Shown in pieces: positions 25,501 to 36,234 of a stretch of 64,000 nucleotides of DNA (positions are counted from its first letter, which is position 1; each line of letters starts with the position of its first letter). Source of the DNA: Filosporella fistucella (taxonomy: Eukaryota > Ascomycota > Leotiomycetes > Helotiales). The translations under genes were made by a program, and so were the position numbers. The stretch covers positions 558,001-622,000 of the forward strand of contig JAQJZZ010000004.1 of NCBI GenBank assembly GCA_030077755.1. Reading direction: 5' to 3'. The notes below the pieces were generated by a model, which was not told the origin of the DNA, did no database searches, and was given only the letters and a program-made list of their open reading frames with translations.

Positions 25501-25718
25501 GTTATGTCGACTTCTGGGTAGTCTCTCATTATCAGAAGGAGATTCTTCTGGGAATGCCGTACTTGCTAGAGACGAAGTTTAACTTTCATTATCCAGGAGG
25601 AGGGATCGTGCAAGCCTGCTTCACAGACATTCAAGGAGTGGTAGGAACGGTTACAGTTGCTGGAGATGAAACTGAGTATGCTAGCGCCAAAGAAGTAGAG
25701 ATGGCGGGAAAAGTTTAG
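22596..25718 (+). CDS. retrotransposon gag-protease frame, interrupted by two UAG codons
   Basis: One reading frame holds gag and protease. It is open from inside the LTR; the first good ATG is at 22596, a second at 23112 just before the gag homology (NYFGPMPAPGSEGMPYFDG, FTRRFEETCDDYGI). Stops are UAG at 23853-23855 (after MVE) and UAG at 24090-24092 (after YDGYSY); coding continues in the same frame after each. Between the second stop and 24240 is a zinc-knuckle-like C-x2-C-x8-H-x5-C (CNFCNGKFGAEQHRFRDEC). An acidic, Gln-rich linker follows, then the aspartic protease with LDTGAEVNIMG (about 25332-25365). The frame ends with UAG at 25716. Product would be Gag alone unless the stops are read through or are mutations. 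Confidence 0.85.
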
Positions 25719-25746
25719 CTGATTTGCAGAACGGGTTGCAAGTCAG
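25706..25746 (+). other. -1 programmed ribosomal frameshift signal between protease and polymerase
   Basis: Slippery heptamer G GGA AAA at 25706-25712 lies exactly in the zero frame of the protease. The zero-frame stop UAG is two codons on (25716). After a 6-base spacer (25713-25718) comes a stem: CTGATTTGCA (25719-25728) pairs with TGCAAGTCAG (25737-25746) over 10 base pairs including one G-U, with an 8-base loop. Slipping back one base enters the pol frame directly (SLADLQNGLQV...). Heptamer form, spacer and stem are the three standard elements of a -1 site. Confidence 0.85.
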
Positions 25747-28700
25747 TGAGGTCGAAAGCCTAGGATCAACACATCACAGCTCTCAAAGTGATGGAGAGCA
25801 GAGTAATAATTCGAGGTCGAAGCGACGCAACAGATGGAAGGAAAAGAAGAAAAACACAGAAAGGGAATTGTACGCAAAATTCAACATATGTGCAATACAA
25901 ATGGATGGAGTTACTGGAGTAGATGATTTTATTGTTGTTATTGAAGAAAGAAAAGAAGGTGATCCAAGTCAACGCTGCCCCCAAAGACCATTTGAGGTCA
26001 ATACAGCATATAAAAAAGTCGCCGACAAGGTTCAACCAGTGAGCTTGGGAGATTCTGATGGGACGAATCCAGGAGGATTGGTTAATTGGCTTGAAAAATC
26101 AAAAGATGAGAAGCCAAATGTCAAGACAGGTGAATTCAACGATTGGACATTAGGAAGATTCGCAACCAGCACACCAGGAAGCAGACTCACAGCAGAAAGG
26201 ATGGAGCAGATAACAGTGGGAAAGACTATCACAGACGAAGAAAGAAGGTTACTCATGCAAATACTTACAAATCATGAGGAAGCTATTGCATTCGACTGGA
26301 CAGAAACAGGAATCATCACTTCAGATGTCACACCACCACTCAGAATCAAGACCATTCCTCACCAAGCATGGCAAGAAAGCTCATTTCCAGTGCCGAAAGC
26401 GCTTAACGAAGAAGTCATTAAGATGCTAAGAGATAGAATGCGCAGAGGAGTGATAGAATGGTGTCATGGTCCGTACAGAAACAAGTGGTTCTTGGTAGCA
26501 AAGAAGGAAAAGAAGAGCTATCGACTCATCACAGCGGCAATTGAAATGAATCGAGTCACAATCAGGGATGCGAATATTCCACCAAATATAGACCAGTTCT
26601 CAGAAGAATTCGCAGGAATAACAATGGCATCATTAGTGGACTTGTTTTCTGGCTATGATCAAATGTTGTTAGATCTCAGGGACAGAGATATGACTGCTAT
26701 ACACACCCCAATCGGACTCATCAGGTTAATAAGACTCCCTCAAGGTGGTACCAACTCGATTGCACAGTTCTGCAGAGTAGTTTACAAGATTTTGCTTGAC
26801 TGCGTGCCACATATCGCGCTGCCATACATGGATGACATCGGAGTAAAAGGATCATATTCCTTCTACAACAATGAAGAAGTGGCGCCAGGAATCAGACGTT
26901 TTGTGTTAGAACATCTTCAGAACTTGGACCTGGTAATGGAAAGATTAGAAAGAGCTGGAGCGACCATTGGAATCAAATCACAATTCTGCATGCCAGGCTT
27001 AAAAATTGTTGGCTATGTCACCGATTCAGAAGGGAGACACCCAGAAACAGCCAAAATCGATAAAATTTTGAAATGGTCGAAATGCGACAATGTCACAGAA
27101 GCCAGAGCATTTATGGGCATTTGTGTTTTCTACCGTATTTGGGTCAAAGACTATGCTGAAATCGCAGAACCGATATATTCTCTGATGAAAAAAGGAGTGG
27201 ACTTCAAGTGGGAGCAACCTCAGAAAGATGCGCTTCTCACAATTCAATATGCGCTAACATCGGCACCAGCCTTAGTAAAAATAAGGTACGGGAAGGACTC
27301 AGGAGAGATTATTTTGACAGTGGATGCTAGTCTGAAAGGATGGGGTGCTATACTTCAATAGCTCGACGAAGATAAAAACAGACATCCAAGCAGATATGAA
27401 AGCGGACTCTGGTCTTTAGCTGAACAAAACTACGATGCCACCAAACGAGAATGCAGAGGTGCCTTAAAAGCCATGAAGAAAATGAGAGGAGATCTGTACG
27501 GAGTGCATTTTATCCTAGAAACAGACGCTGCAGTTCTAGTAGCGCAGCTAAATGGAGCCGCATCTGACTTGCCGGGAGCAATACTCACACGCTGGATAGC
27601 TTGGATGAGACTGATGGACTTTGAAGTTAGACACATTTCAGGAACCAAGAATACTGCTGCAGACGGCCTGTCAAGAAGACCAATTTTCCCAGGAGATGAA
27701 GAGGAAAGAGAAAATGAAGAAGACCTGGATGACTGGATCGACGCAAGAATTTACCATATATCAGTGTACAATACAGCATTGGCTCAAAAGCAACACCTAG
27801 ACAGATCCTATTCACCTGAATCTCAAATGATTGCTTCCTTCCTTACAACACTCCGAAATCCGGGCGGTATGACTATATTACAATTCAAAATCTTTAAGAA
27901 TAAAGCCTTGGATTTCGTCGTTAGAGATCAGCAACTTTACAAGAGAGCCTCTAGGGATGTCCCAATGAAATTAGTCGTGGATGGAGCTAAAAAGAGGAAC
28001 CAAGTCATGTCGGAATGTCATATTGAGGGTGGTCATTGTGGAAAAGAAGAGACATATCGCAGATCCGCGAGTAGATTTTGGTGGAGTGGTGCATTTGCTG
28101 ACTGCAGAGCCTTTTGCACAAGCTGCAAAGAATGTCAGATGAGATCAGGGTTAAAGTATGATGAGCCACTTTATGCAACTTGGACAACCGGCATGTGGCA
28201 GAAAGTAGGTCTTGACGTGGTCTATATGCCAAATGATGACGGTAAGAAGTTCTTCGTTTTGGCAAAAGATGATTTATCTGGCTGGCCAGAAGGAAGAGCC
28301 TTGGCAAAAGCAGACGCCGCTTCAATAGCAAAATTCATCTGGGAGGACATTGTCTGCAGGCATGGGATTTTTGGGAGACTTGTAATAGATGGAGGTCCAG
28401 AAAACAAGGGTGTTGCTGCGGAGTTCACTAAGAAGTATGGAATCAAAAGAGTGCAGATTTCAGCATATAACTCAAAAGCAAACGGAATGATTGAGAGGGG
28501 ACATAAGGATATTCTAGAATCGCTGGCAAAAATAATAGGAGGAGGGATGCAGAGATGGACCAAGAAATTTCATTCGATCCTATTAGCATGCCGAACCAGC
28601 ATACACGGACCAACCGGTGTCACACCATTCTTTTTACTCTATGGAAGGGAAGCAATTCTTCCAATGGAGACACAGCATCCCGTCTGGAGAATGCTAGATT

Positions 28701-29182
28701 GGAAGAAAATAAGAACACGAGCTGATCTTCTGGCTACACGAGCAAGACAGCTAGAATTGAGAGATGAAGACATGAAAGAAATCACCTTGAGAAAAAGAAG
28801 AATCAGGGAATTGGGAAAGGAAGCATTCGACAAAACTCACAAATTACGAACACATAGCCTTGAAGTCAATGACATTGTTCTGATTCTTGATATGAAGAAG
28901 GCAATTAATATATCTTCAGATGCTAAACTCAAATACCGATGGAGGGGACCCTATCGAATCACCTCAGCAAATAACATAAAAGGATATTTCAAGCTAGAAG
29001 AGCTAGATGGTATTCAATTACAGGGATCATTTGCAGGAAATAGGCTAAAGAGGTTTATTCAAAGAAGAGAAGGATTTGTTACAACAGACCCCATTGCACA
29101 GGACGACAGCGACAGCGACAGCTCGGAAGGGTCAGACAACTCAAATGAATCTAAATATGAAGACTCTAAGGGCGATAATTGA
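25724..29182 (+). CDS. retrotransposon pol: reverse transcriptase, RNase H, integrase (one in-frame UAG)
   Basis: Read in the -1 frame relative to protease. Reverse transcriptase: fingers/palm segments SYRLITAAIEMNRVTI and MASLVDLFSGYDQM, catalytic LPYMDDIGVKG near 26825. RNase H begins at ILTVDASLKGWGAILQ and is cut by UAG at 27359-27361, continuing in frame with HPSRYESGLWSLAEQNYDAT and later RHISGTKNTAADGLSRR. Integrase: HHCC finger (HIEGGH...CTSCKEC), catalytic D in GLDVVYMP, D in LVIDGGPEN and E in GMIERGH (D,D35E type), then a GPY/F module (RWRGPYRI). It ends with an acidic Ser/Asp tail and TGA at 29180. No chromodomain is seen at the C-terminus. All catalytic residues are present. Confidence 0.93.
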
Positions 29183-29293
29183 CAAATATCATCAGCGGCG
29201 ACCATTTCAAATCACACCAAATTAGCTAGCTATCTTCAGGCCTAGGCGATGCTGCATCAACATTCGACTTGGCCCTAAGCAGGAGCCACTCTT

Positions 29294-29505
29294 CAAGACA
29301 GCGGGAGAACCAAAAGCTCTACAAGCGCCATCCCTACGCGGTAATCAGAAGATCACCTTAGTAGTCAAAAACTGCAAAGGACACCGACATAACACCCCCT
29401 ATCTGCTTCTGTGTGGGATCCATCAGCTCGCGTTGCCCTGATGTATGGGACGAGGCCGACTTCAATTATAGACAAGCGGGAGAGCCGAAGCTCTGCAAGC
29501 GCTCC
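29294..29505 (+). repeat. diverged direct repeat inside the retrotransposon
   Basis: Copy 1 at about 29294-29333 and copy 2 at about 29470-29505 share GCGGGAGA(A/G)CC, AAGCTCT and CAAGCGC in the same order, about 176 bp apart. They lie just after pol. Confidence 0.6.
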
Positions 29506-30730
29506 AGATCGGTGTCTTTAGACCTCTTCTAGACAGGATTGGGAGATATCTCGACCGCACCCCAGGCAAGGTTTCAGGACACCTTTCTTGTAACCACAAC
29601 TCCACGGAGGGTTCAATGTTGGATTTGCTCCGATAGATCAAAGTAAAAAGGTAATAGGAGACTGGGATTGGACCAGGAACCTACTGTGAGACACACCGAA
29701 GTGAACCTCAAGAAAGCCCTCAGAAGAAAAACCCTCAAAAATAAAATAAAGCCCTCGGAATTCCCCTCAGTTTCAAATGGTCGCCATCTCAAATCTTAAG
29801 GAAAAGCAGCTGTGGCCAGCAACTACCCCCCATCAAGACTCAAAAAGGCAACAATCTTCACAATTGGTTCAGAATACATCTGTTCCAGCTCGAAAAACAG
29901 AGTATTTTCCCTCAAATAGTCAATATTCCCCACTGGCTTCTCAGCACACCGCTTATCAGAGTACAAATACAAGGTTCAAAAAGTGCCCGGGCACCTCCCT
30001 TACAGCTGCAATGACTTGATAAGTTCGATGAGCTTTCATCATAGAAGCAAATAGCCAAAGTCCACAACAGCCAGCCACTAATCAAAGACATACTTCCTCC
30101 ATCGAAGGAGACATCCTTGAAATTTGCATCAGTAACCCTTCAAGAGTTTTACGTCTATCAGAGAAACTTCAGCGACGACAACGTTCCTGACCGTGGGTAG
30201 GTCTCTCTCACATTCTCGCACGGATCCACAAAGAGGCACTCTCCCCAGCGAAAGCCGAAGGTGCATGTGATGCAGGATGAGCTGTCGAGACAAGTATGGT
30301 ACAGAAAAAAAAGAAGCTATCAAGCCCTCTGCAAAAACTCTCAGTATATACCAACCAGGGTAGTACACCGCTGTCTGGACATGCAAAGCACGCCCTGCAC
30401 AGCTTAGATAACCCGTGGAAGGCACTTCATGGAAACAGAGGCTTGATATACTTTCGATCCCTCAACCCACAGTTCGGCACTGGCCAAAAAGATCCTTGCA
30501 AAACTCTTTGCAGTAACAAAAATGAATAACATCATAAGGACAAGCAAAGAAACATAAGGAAAACAACTAAACTGGCCGCGCTACCAGTGCTTACCGACAT
30601 CTACCTGTCTGCACAGAGCCCTACTACCCAACACCTCATCATCCCATATGTACGTTCGAATTCGAGGTTCTCGTTCGAGGTTATCGACCTGTTTATATCC
30701 CAACCACCAGTATGTAAGTCGAAGTTATCG

Positions 30731-30752
30731 AAGGAAGGAAGGAAGGAAGGAC
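30731..30752. repeat. (GGAA)n microsatellite
   Basis: About five perfect GGAA units in tandem inside the 3' segment of the retrotransposon. Confidence 0.85.
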
Positions 30753-31550
30753 GGAAAATGGGATCTGAGAAGTATAAAAGACGGTCAGCCAACTGATTCT
30801 TTCAAACCAACCAACCGTGGAAGAAACCATATCTGGCCCAAGACTGACCAAGGACGTGTCGGCTGCCTTGGGCGAGTGTGAAAACCCTGTGCGTGGTTAC
30901 CATGAGACTACTATGACGAAGTGGCACTTAGCTTGTATGACTACCCTGATTCGATTGCTCCAAGAGAGCGCCGAACGACGACGACGATATCGAATGGCGA
31001 CGATAATCGTTGACAAAGGAGCAAGACTTGATGAGAAGTTAGAGAAGGGACAAAAGATATATCAGATGGCAAAACTTAGCTCTGATGAAAGGCCAAAAGT
31101 GTTCATCTTCGAGTATCACTATACCCCGCAATTGCAAAAATCTCGATCTATCGTCAGCGCATCTTTCTATCACCTACCTTAGCAATAGACCTTTGCAATT
31201 GAGGACAGCAATAGCGATGAGGGTATCTGAGGAAGGATCGTTGTCGCCATAGGCCACTGCAAAAGAGGTGGGCGAAAAGTTGTAAAGAAAATAGGAAAGA
31301 TGTTGAGTTTGAGAGGTTGGAAGGAATGGGAGGGTTTATATACGCCATGAGAAGCCATGTGAGCCTGGAATTGAGAGTGAATGGCCAATTGTCCGCTATT
31401 CTTTGAAAGCAAACTTCTAAGGAAGGTCACGGGATATTTTCTTTTTGGGTTCTGACATTAGGGATCACTTCATTCTTTTGAGCATTTCCTTACGATCAGA
31501 GTTATTTGGGCCTATTTTGGAAGACTTGAACGTACTCGTTCAATAAAACT

Positions 31551-31563
31551 GGGTGGGGGCGAG
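31551..31563 (+). other. putative polypurine tract
   Basis: GGGTGGGGGCGAG lies directly against the right LTR, as expected for the plus-strand primer of reverse transcription. It is interrupted by one T and one C. Confidence 0.55.
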
Positions 31564-31760
31564 TGTAAAAGGGCTCTGAAATCAGTGTTTATTATACTAG
31601 TCACGTGTGGCACGTGTTCGGCTATTTTCTAGTGTTTTGTCATATCATTCCAGGGCTCGACCTTCTGTACTTAGAGACTTAGACAATAATGCCATAATTA
31701 CTGAAGACCACCAGCTGCTTACCCTTTTTATTATTTGTATTATTTGTGGTTCTGTTTACA
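31564..31760 (+). repeat. 3' LTR (197 bp)
   Basis: Identical to the 5' LTR at 22274-22470. Its end abuts the CTAG target duplication and the resumed leader of gene C, so this LTR could now supply transcription to gene C. Confidence 0.97.
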
Positions 31761-31960
31761 CTAGACTCTTCAATCCTTCCCCAAGGAGTAACCCCCCCTA
31801 CAAAGCAACTTCTCCCACTTCTTCAAGTACGTGTTTCTCTCCTTTCTTACCCATATTCTCCCCGCAAGTCTTTCGTACTTCTCAGCCTCATACAGCCCTC
31901 CCAAAGCATAGGAATTGTACACTTCTCGGAGAACTGACCAAACAGACTGAAACAGAAAAT

Positions 31961-32951
31961 ATGCCTCACCGAAATCCCCAAACGGTCTTTGGCGTCATGG
32001 CAAGTAGCGCAGAAGTTTACCGTCGATTAATGGTGGCACTACACTACCAGCTCACCAACAATCCTGCGGACCCCGAAGCTCCAGAGTTGACAGCTCTGAC
32101 CGCCGAGGAAAAAGTTACTGCAGACAATTTTTTCAGGACGAGCAAAACTTATGCTGGCAAATATCCCCTAGTGTTGTTTTGCGTCCTCCGATTTGTCGAA
32201 GCTCGAGACAGACCAAACGATATGGTTCTGGGAATGGCTAGCGAACTGGAGAACACTCTTGGCTCTTCGAACATTATGGAAGAGATGACTGAGTCACGAG
32301 GCGAGCTTTACTTCCGGGAGAAGAAGTACCGGGACTGGTCCAAGGCCAATGGGTACGTTACATTTCAAGATATGTATGAGAAGGTGAGCGTTGTCCAAGC
32401 CTCAGCTCGTCGAATGAAGTGTCTGATATCTCTTCTAGGTTGCAGGAGTAATGACCGACCACTCCAACAAGATCAAGAAGAAATTGGGATGCAGGGAGTT
32501 TTGGGACGTATACAAAACGTATAACAAGCCAGCAGAGGTTTCTGAGTCTTCCAGCGAAGATAGCAGCGAGGAGGAGGACAACGAAAATGAGCACGGACAA
32601 GAAGATTTTTCGACCCCAGCCCAAGATGCCCCTACTGGTAGAACACCAAGAAAGCGTACTGGCGTAGAAACCCGTCTCGTTACCTCGTACTTCAGCAACA
32701 GCCATTACGATTTCGCTGCTCCCGATCGAGCTCATGTTGACCCAACGAAGTGCACAATCCACTGGAAGATGGAGCAGAGGGATCCGAACAATCCAAATAA
32801 TTGGATTCCGACCAACGATAGGGTTTGGACATACAGCAAGGCGTTTAATTGGGCTGACAAGACCGAATTCACGTTGTCCCAAAAGTCTCGCGCCGATCAG
32901 ATCTACCGCATGAAGCAAAAGAAGGATCGAGGGCATATCTTTAAATCTTGA
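31961..32951 (+). CDS. hypothetical protein, family member C (two exons)
   Basis: Model join(31961..32383, 32439..32951), 311 residues; donor AAG|GTGAGC at 32384, acceptor TCTTCTAG at 32438. A leader intron is likely (GTACGT 31827 to CCAAACAG 31945), ending 15 bases before the ATG. Residues 15-75 contain SAEVYRRLMVALHYQLTNN, similar to the N-terminus of the protein at 37435. The middle is acidic (SSEDSSEEEDNENE). The C-terminal module (about 250-300) reads RDPNNPNNWIP then AFNWADKTEFTLSQKSRADQ, closely parallel to gene E (RDPANPHKWMV, INFYDQNDVDTLNKAR). Function unknown. Its promoter was pushed 9.5 kb away by the retrotransposon. The frame upstream of the ATG is LTR sequence and should not be included. 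Confidence 0.8.
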
Positions 32952-35391
32952 GAAGGTTGAGTCTTTTGGGAAAAGGAATGGTAGTCTAAGATTGTATGCT
33001 TTTGGGGGAGAGAAATAGTCGTCTTGGATTGGGTCTTTGGCGGAACACATACATATCGAGGCAGGGCGAAGTAGCACGTTCGAAGGAATAGAGGATAGGT
33101 TGAATACACTACACAGGTGCAGGAGAGACAGGCTCTTCTTGGGTCTAATTAAAAACACCTCCGAGTCAGAGCCCTTACAAATGATTCGGTTCTCTATGCT
33201 CTCCGAGCACTTTTGCAAGTAATCTAATGAAAAAATTGATTTGTTGTTGGAGTAGCCACTGCTGCCACTGATTCGACACAATGCTCCCATAATCCTTCAA
33301 CATGAACACCGCTCTTTGATTGTCGTCGAAGAGTTTGGCAGGGGAATTGGGAGCTCTAGTTGACTTGAGCAGCAAGAATTGAGCTCCCAAGCCTTGCCAA
33401 CATGTCGTCTGCCCCGGAGTTTCCTTCGACTTTTGCATCATCTGCAGAGGACCACCAGCAGATTTCAGGCATGCAAAGTGATTTGTATATACTCCGGTGA
33501 ACCATCGAAGTGTATTCAGGTGTTGCTATTGTAAAGTGAATCGTTTTCGGAAAATTTTTGCAGAAGTCAGGTGTTAGCCGGATGTTTTTGGGAACAGAGA
33601 ACGCGGAAAGCGAATTGACTAACCTCTAACTATGCCCCTACCCAACTGCAGAAGACCTTGTTTACTTGTTTTGAACTTACTGAAGCATTCGCACAGCTTC
33701 AGGCTTCCCGATCAGCGTTCTGAGCACAGCATAGCATGTATCAATGCTTAAGCGAGACACTCAGGGGAGAGTAACACGTGACAATTTTTGACTAACATCG
33801 CTTTAGATTCTGCACTTCCGCCTTACGCTCAATCTTGGATCTACCATTTTTACAAACAAACCAAAGCACCTAAAAAATCATCTTCCATCTTCCAACCTCA
33901 TCTTCGGATGTTCCCTCTCTGATGACCCTCTCAAGCATTTACTTGCACCCGCAGTCATCGCGACCGAGTCTTTACCATTTTCTCTCAACTGAGCCCCCGA
34001 TGCAGCGCTCAAGGATATGCGTCAGCTTCCAACTTGAGCCGACTCTCTGTATGTTCACTACTCTGTATTCAAATCGCATATTGTGACTGACTGAGATATA
34101 AAGTTGGACTTCTCTTGACTCGGCTCGGAGTCTTATTGGGACGATAAGAAGATGCACCAACCGAGACCTTCACTCCCGGACATAGCCCTGCGTCTTTGAT
34201 TATTCAGCGAGTGACTAGGGTTCTTGATTCATGATAATCTGGTACATATCCCGTCATTCGCTTGGATGTCAACCTCCATGTTTGCAACTAACTGTTTCTT
34301 AGAAGTATAATTGGCTTGCGGTGGAGTTTGTTGAATCGTTCTGTTGTTGAGATCTGTGGCATCTTTGGTCATGGGGAGTGTTTGATTACTTCGGTGGTTG
34401 TTTGTTAGAGTATTGACTATTATTATACATTTGAACATGTGGTCGTCAGAGTTGATGTAGAAGTTCCGTTGAAGCCTCATTTCATGATACAATATCATTA
34501 AAGCCAGTCTTCTCACACGTCCGTGAGCTCTCTTCAGATCAAAAAGGCGTAGGCCCACTGGAAATAAGTTCGGTGATGAAGACTTTAGGTTCTTGGCCTA
34601 TGCTTGTTTGTTCGCGGGTACTATGGAGGAAGGGGGATAACGAGATAGTAGTAGGCGTGAACTGAATTACGTTAGAAGCTTATTGAACGAATACGGCACC
34701 CGCTGCTAGTATGCGGTTCTTTCTATAAACCCGGATTTTTTTTCGACAAGTATCAGGGGAACGTGGTCATTGAGGAGGCATGCTATACGAGATAGACGTA
34801 CGTGGCGCCTTCAGCATATCTTCCTGAAACATAGCCCTCATTCATCGTTAGTCTACTCAAAACATCAGTATCACTCACTGACCGACACTGCCCACCAACA
34901 GTGCTCATCCACAAGCCCGCAAGTCACTAGGTTGGTATCCAACAGTTCTACGGATTCGCAGCCTCTCCACGTACTACGAACCACGAGGGTAGCGAATACC
35001 AAGACCAGGGAGGGATTTGGATTATCTCCAAAGGACGCGAACGCGAAATACTGTTCCTGAGCATCCTCCACCCTCTCCCAGGAAGTTCTATTTGGATACA
35101 TACTACGACATGGCATTTTCCACATGATACTCGAGCCTCTACACAGGTACCAGACTGGCGGATATTTACGAACCCGAGGGAAGCAGCAGCAGAATATCGA
35201 TCAGGCTCGACGGGAAGAAGAAAAAGGCAGGAGGGCTACATTTTGTGTCTATTCCGGTACCTACCCTTCCAAAAGTTTTACTATAGAAGCCAGAGCAGTG
35301 ACGTTCTATAGAAGTCACACGTCCATATTCTCTTCGACATCACTGGACTCTGCGGCCCCAGATTCCTCTTCACGACGGGAGAGATTTACCA
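32952..35391. other. gene-free region
   Basis: No supported gene. A minus-strand frame at 33175-33441 has a protein-like stretch (AKLFDDNQRAVFMLKDYGS) but no start context, introns or relatives I can see. Other frames are short and opposed. Confidence 0.45.
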
Positions 35392-35700
35392 CACGGAGGA
35401 AGATATTTCTTAGAAAACAACCGGGGGAGGGAGAAATAATCCAAGCCAACGATGAGGAGATCTACACATATATTTTTCGACCTCACTTACCTACGTACGA
35501 CCGGAAGGGGTTTAATCATATACGGAGGAAGATGTTACAAAGTTATTAGACATAATAAGGATAAACACTCACGGTCAACAAATATTCATACAAGTAACAC
35601 ACCTATACACTCTTCAACCTTACCTGCCTTTTCGTAGCCTAGACTACCTACATATGACGGGATGGGTGGAAATCACATACGGAGGAAGACATCACCTACC
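35360..35700. repeat. degenerate tandem array, three units of about 129-157 bp
   Basis: A shared block (gacGGGa...TTT.CCACA/ATCATA then TACGGAGGAAGA) recurs with the landmark CGGAGGAAGA at about 35393, 35522 and 35679. The units are clearly related but strongly diverged, with indels between landmarks. No gene is evident within. Confidence 0.6.
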
Positions 35701-36230
35701 GATGGTATTGGTAAGGGAAGAATACTATAAACTCAGCTCTAGTAGATGAAGAAGTAGAGTAGTTCTCTCAAGATTTGGCCTCAATGGCACCTTAGATATA
35801 TCTACATTTGCATCATTGGAACTGTGATACAGCAATAGGAGGCACTCTCACTGCTTCGAAGGCGATCTTGGTAAATTGTTTATGTAGCTCCTGTACCTAT
35901 CTCCGCCTTGTCGACTCATTTTGGTAACTGAAAGGTCTTTCTGGAAGACTTCCTCCATGATACTTCCCCTAGTTTGTGCCTCTCTGTAGCCATCTAGAGA
36001 CTTGAGATATGCTCCCGTTTCAAGTGCCTTGTGTGTTAACAGGTATCATTAATTAGTCATTTAGGGTAATCCATCCATCAGCAGCTCTGAAACTTATGCA
36101 GTCTGATGCCATTGAAGCACATTAATGCTATCTAGTTTTAATTTTGGGTTTCCGGCAGAGTGAAGCTGATGTTGTGATGTCCTGCGACAACCAAATAAAG
36201 CTAACGACGTTCAAGACGAGTTCAAGACGG
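35701..36230. other. gene-free spacer
   Basis: I see nothing that supports a gene or RNA in this stretch between two repeat arrays. Confidence 0.4.
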
Positions 36231-36234
36231 CTCA

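Larger units (their letters stand above)
29183..31550. other. unexplained 2.4-kb segment between pol and 3' LTR
   Basis: Unusually long for a gypsy element. Frames are short: 30817-31182 (121 codons, plus) has no domain. On the minus strand near 31340 a TATA-like GCGTATATAAACCC is followed by a CT-rich leader and CCTCTTTTGCAG, resembling a host promoter with the end of a leader intron, but no convincing coding frame follows. A diverged direct repeat (29294-29505) and a GGAA microsatellite lie inside. Could be captured host DNA or a structural non-coding region. Confidence 0.55.
22274..31760 (+). mobile_element. Ty3/gypsy LTR retrotransposon, 9487 bp, recent insertion
   Basis: Bounded by two LTRs of 197 bp (22274-22470 and 31564-31760) that I find identical base by base, each starting TGTAAAAGGG and ending GTTTACA. 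Target duplication is CTAG (22270-22273 and 31761-31764). Gene order gag, protease, reverse transcriptase, RNase H, integrase places it in Ty3/gypsy. Frame changes: UAG at 23853, UAG at 24090, -1 shift at 25706-25718, UAG at 27359; final stop UGA at 29180. About 2.4 kb of sequence without a clear gene separates pol from the right LTR. The element lies in the leader of gene C. Confidence 0.97.

Noticed and set aside
30817..31182. 121-codon frame inside the retrotransposon
   Set aside because: No recognisable env or other retroelement domain and no start context; kept only as part of the unexplained segment.
31607..31960. N-terminal extension of gene C into the LTR
   Set aside because: The open frame upstream of 31961 is LTR sequence, identical to the frame entering gag on the left; the native start is the ATG after the leader intron.
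35124..35549. 141-codon frame at the third repeat array
   Set aside because: It runs through the degenerate repeats, so openness is likely accidental.
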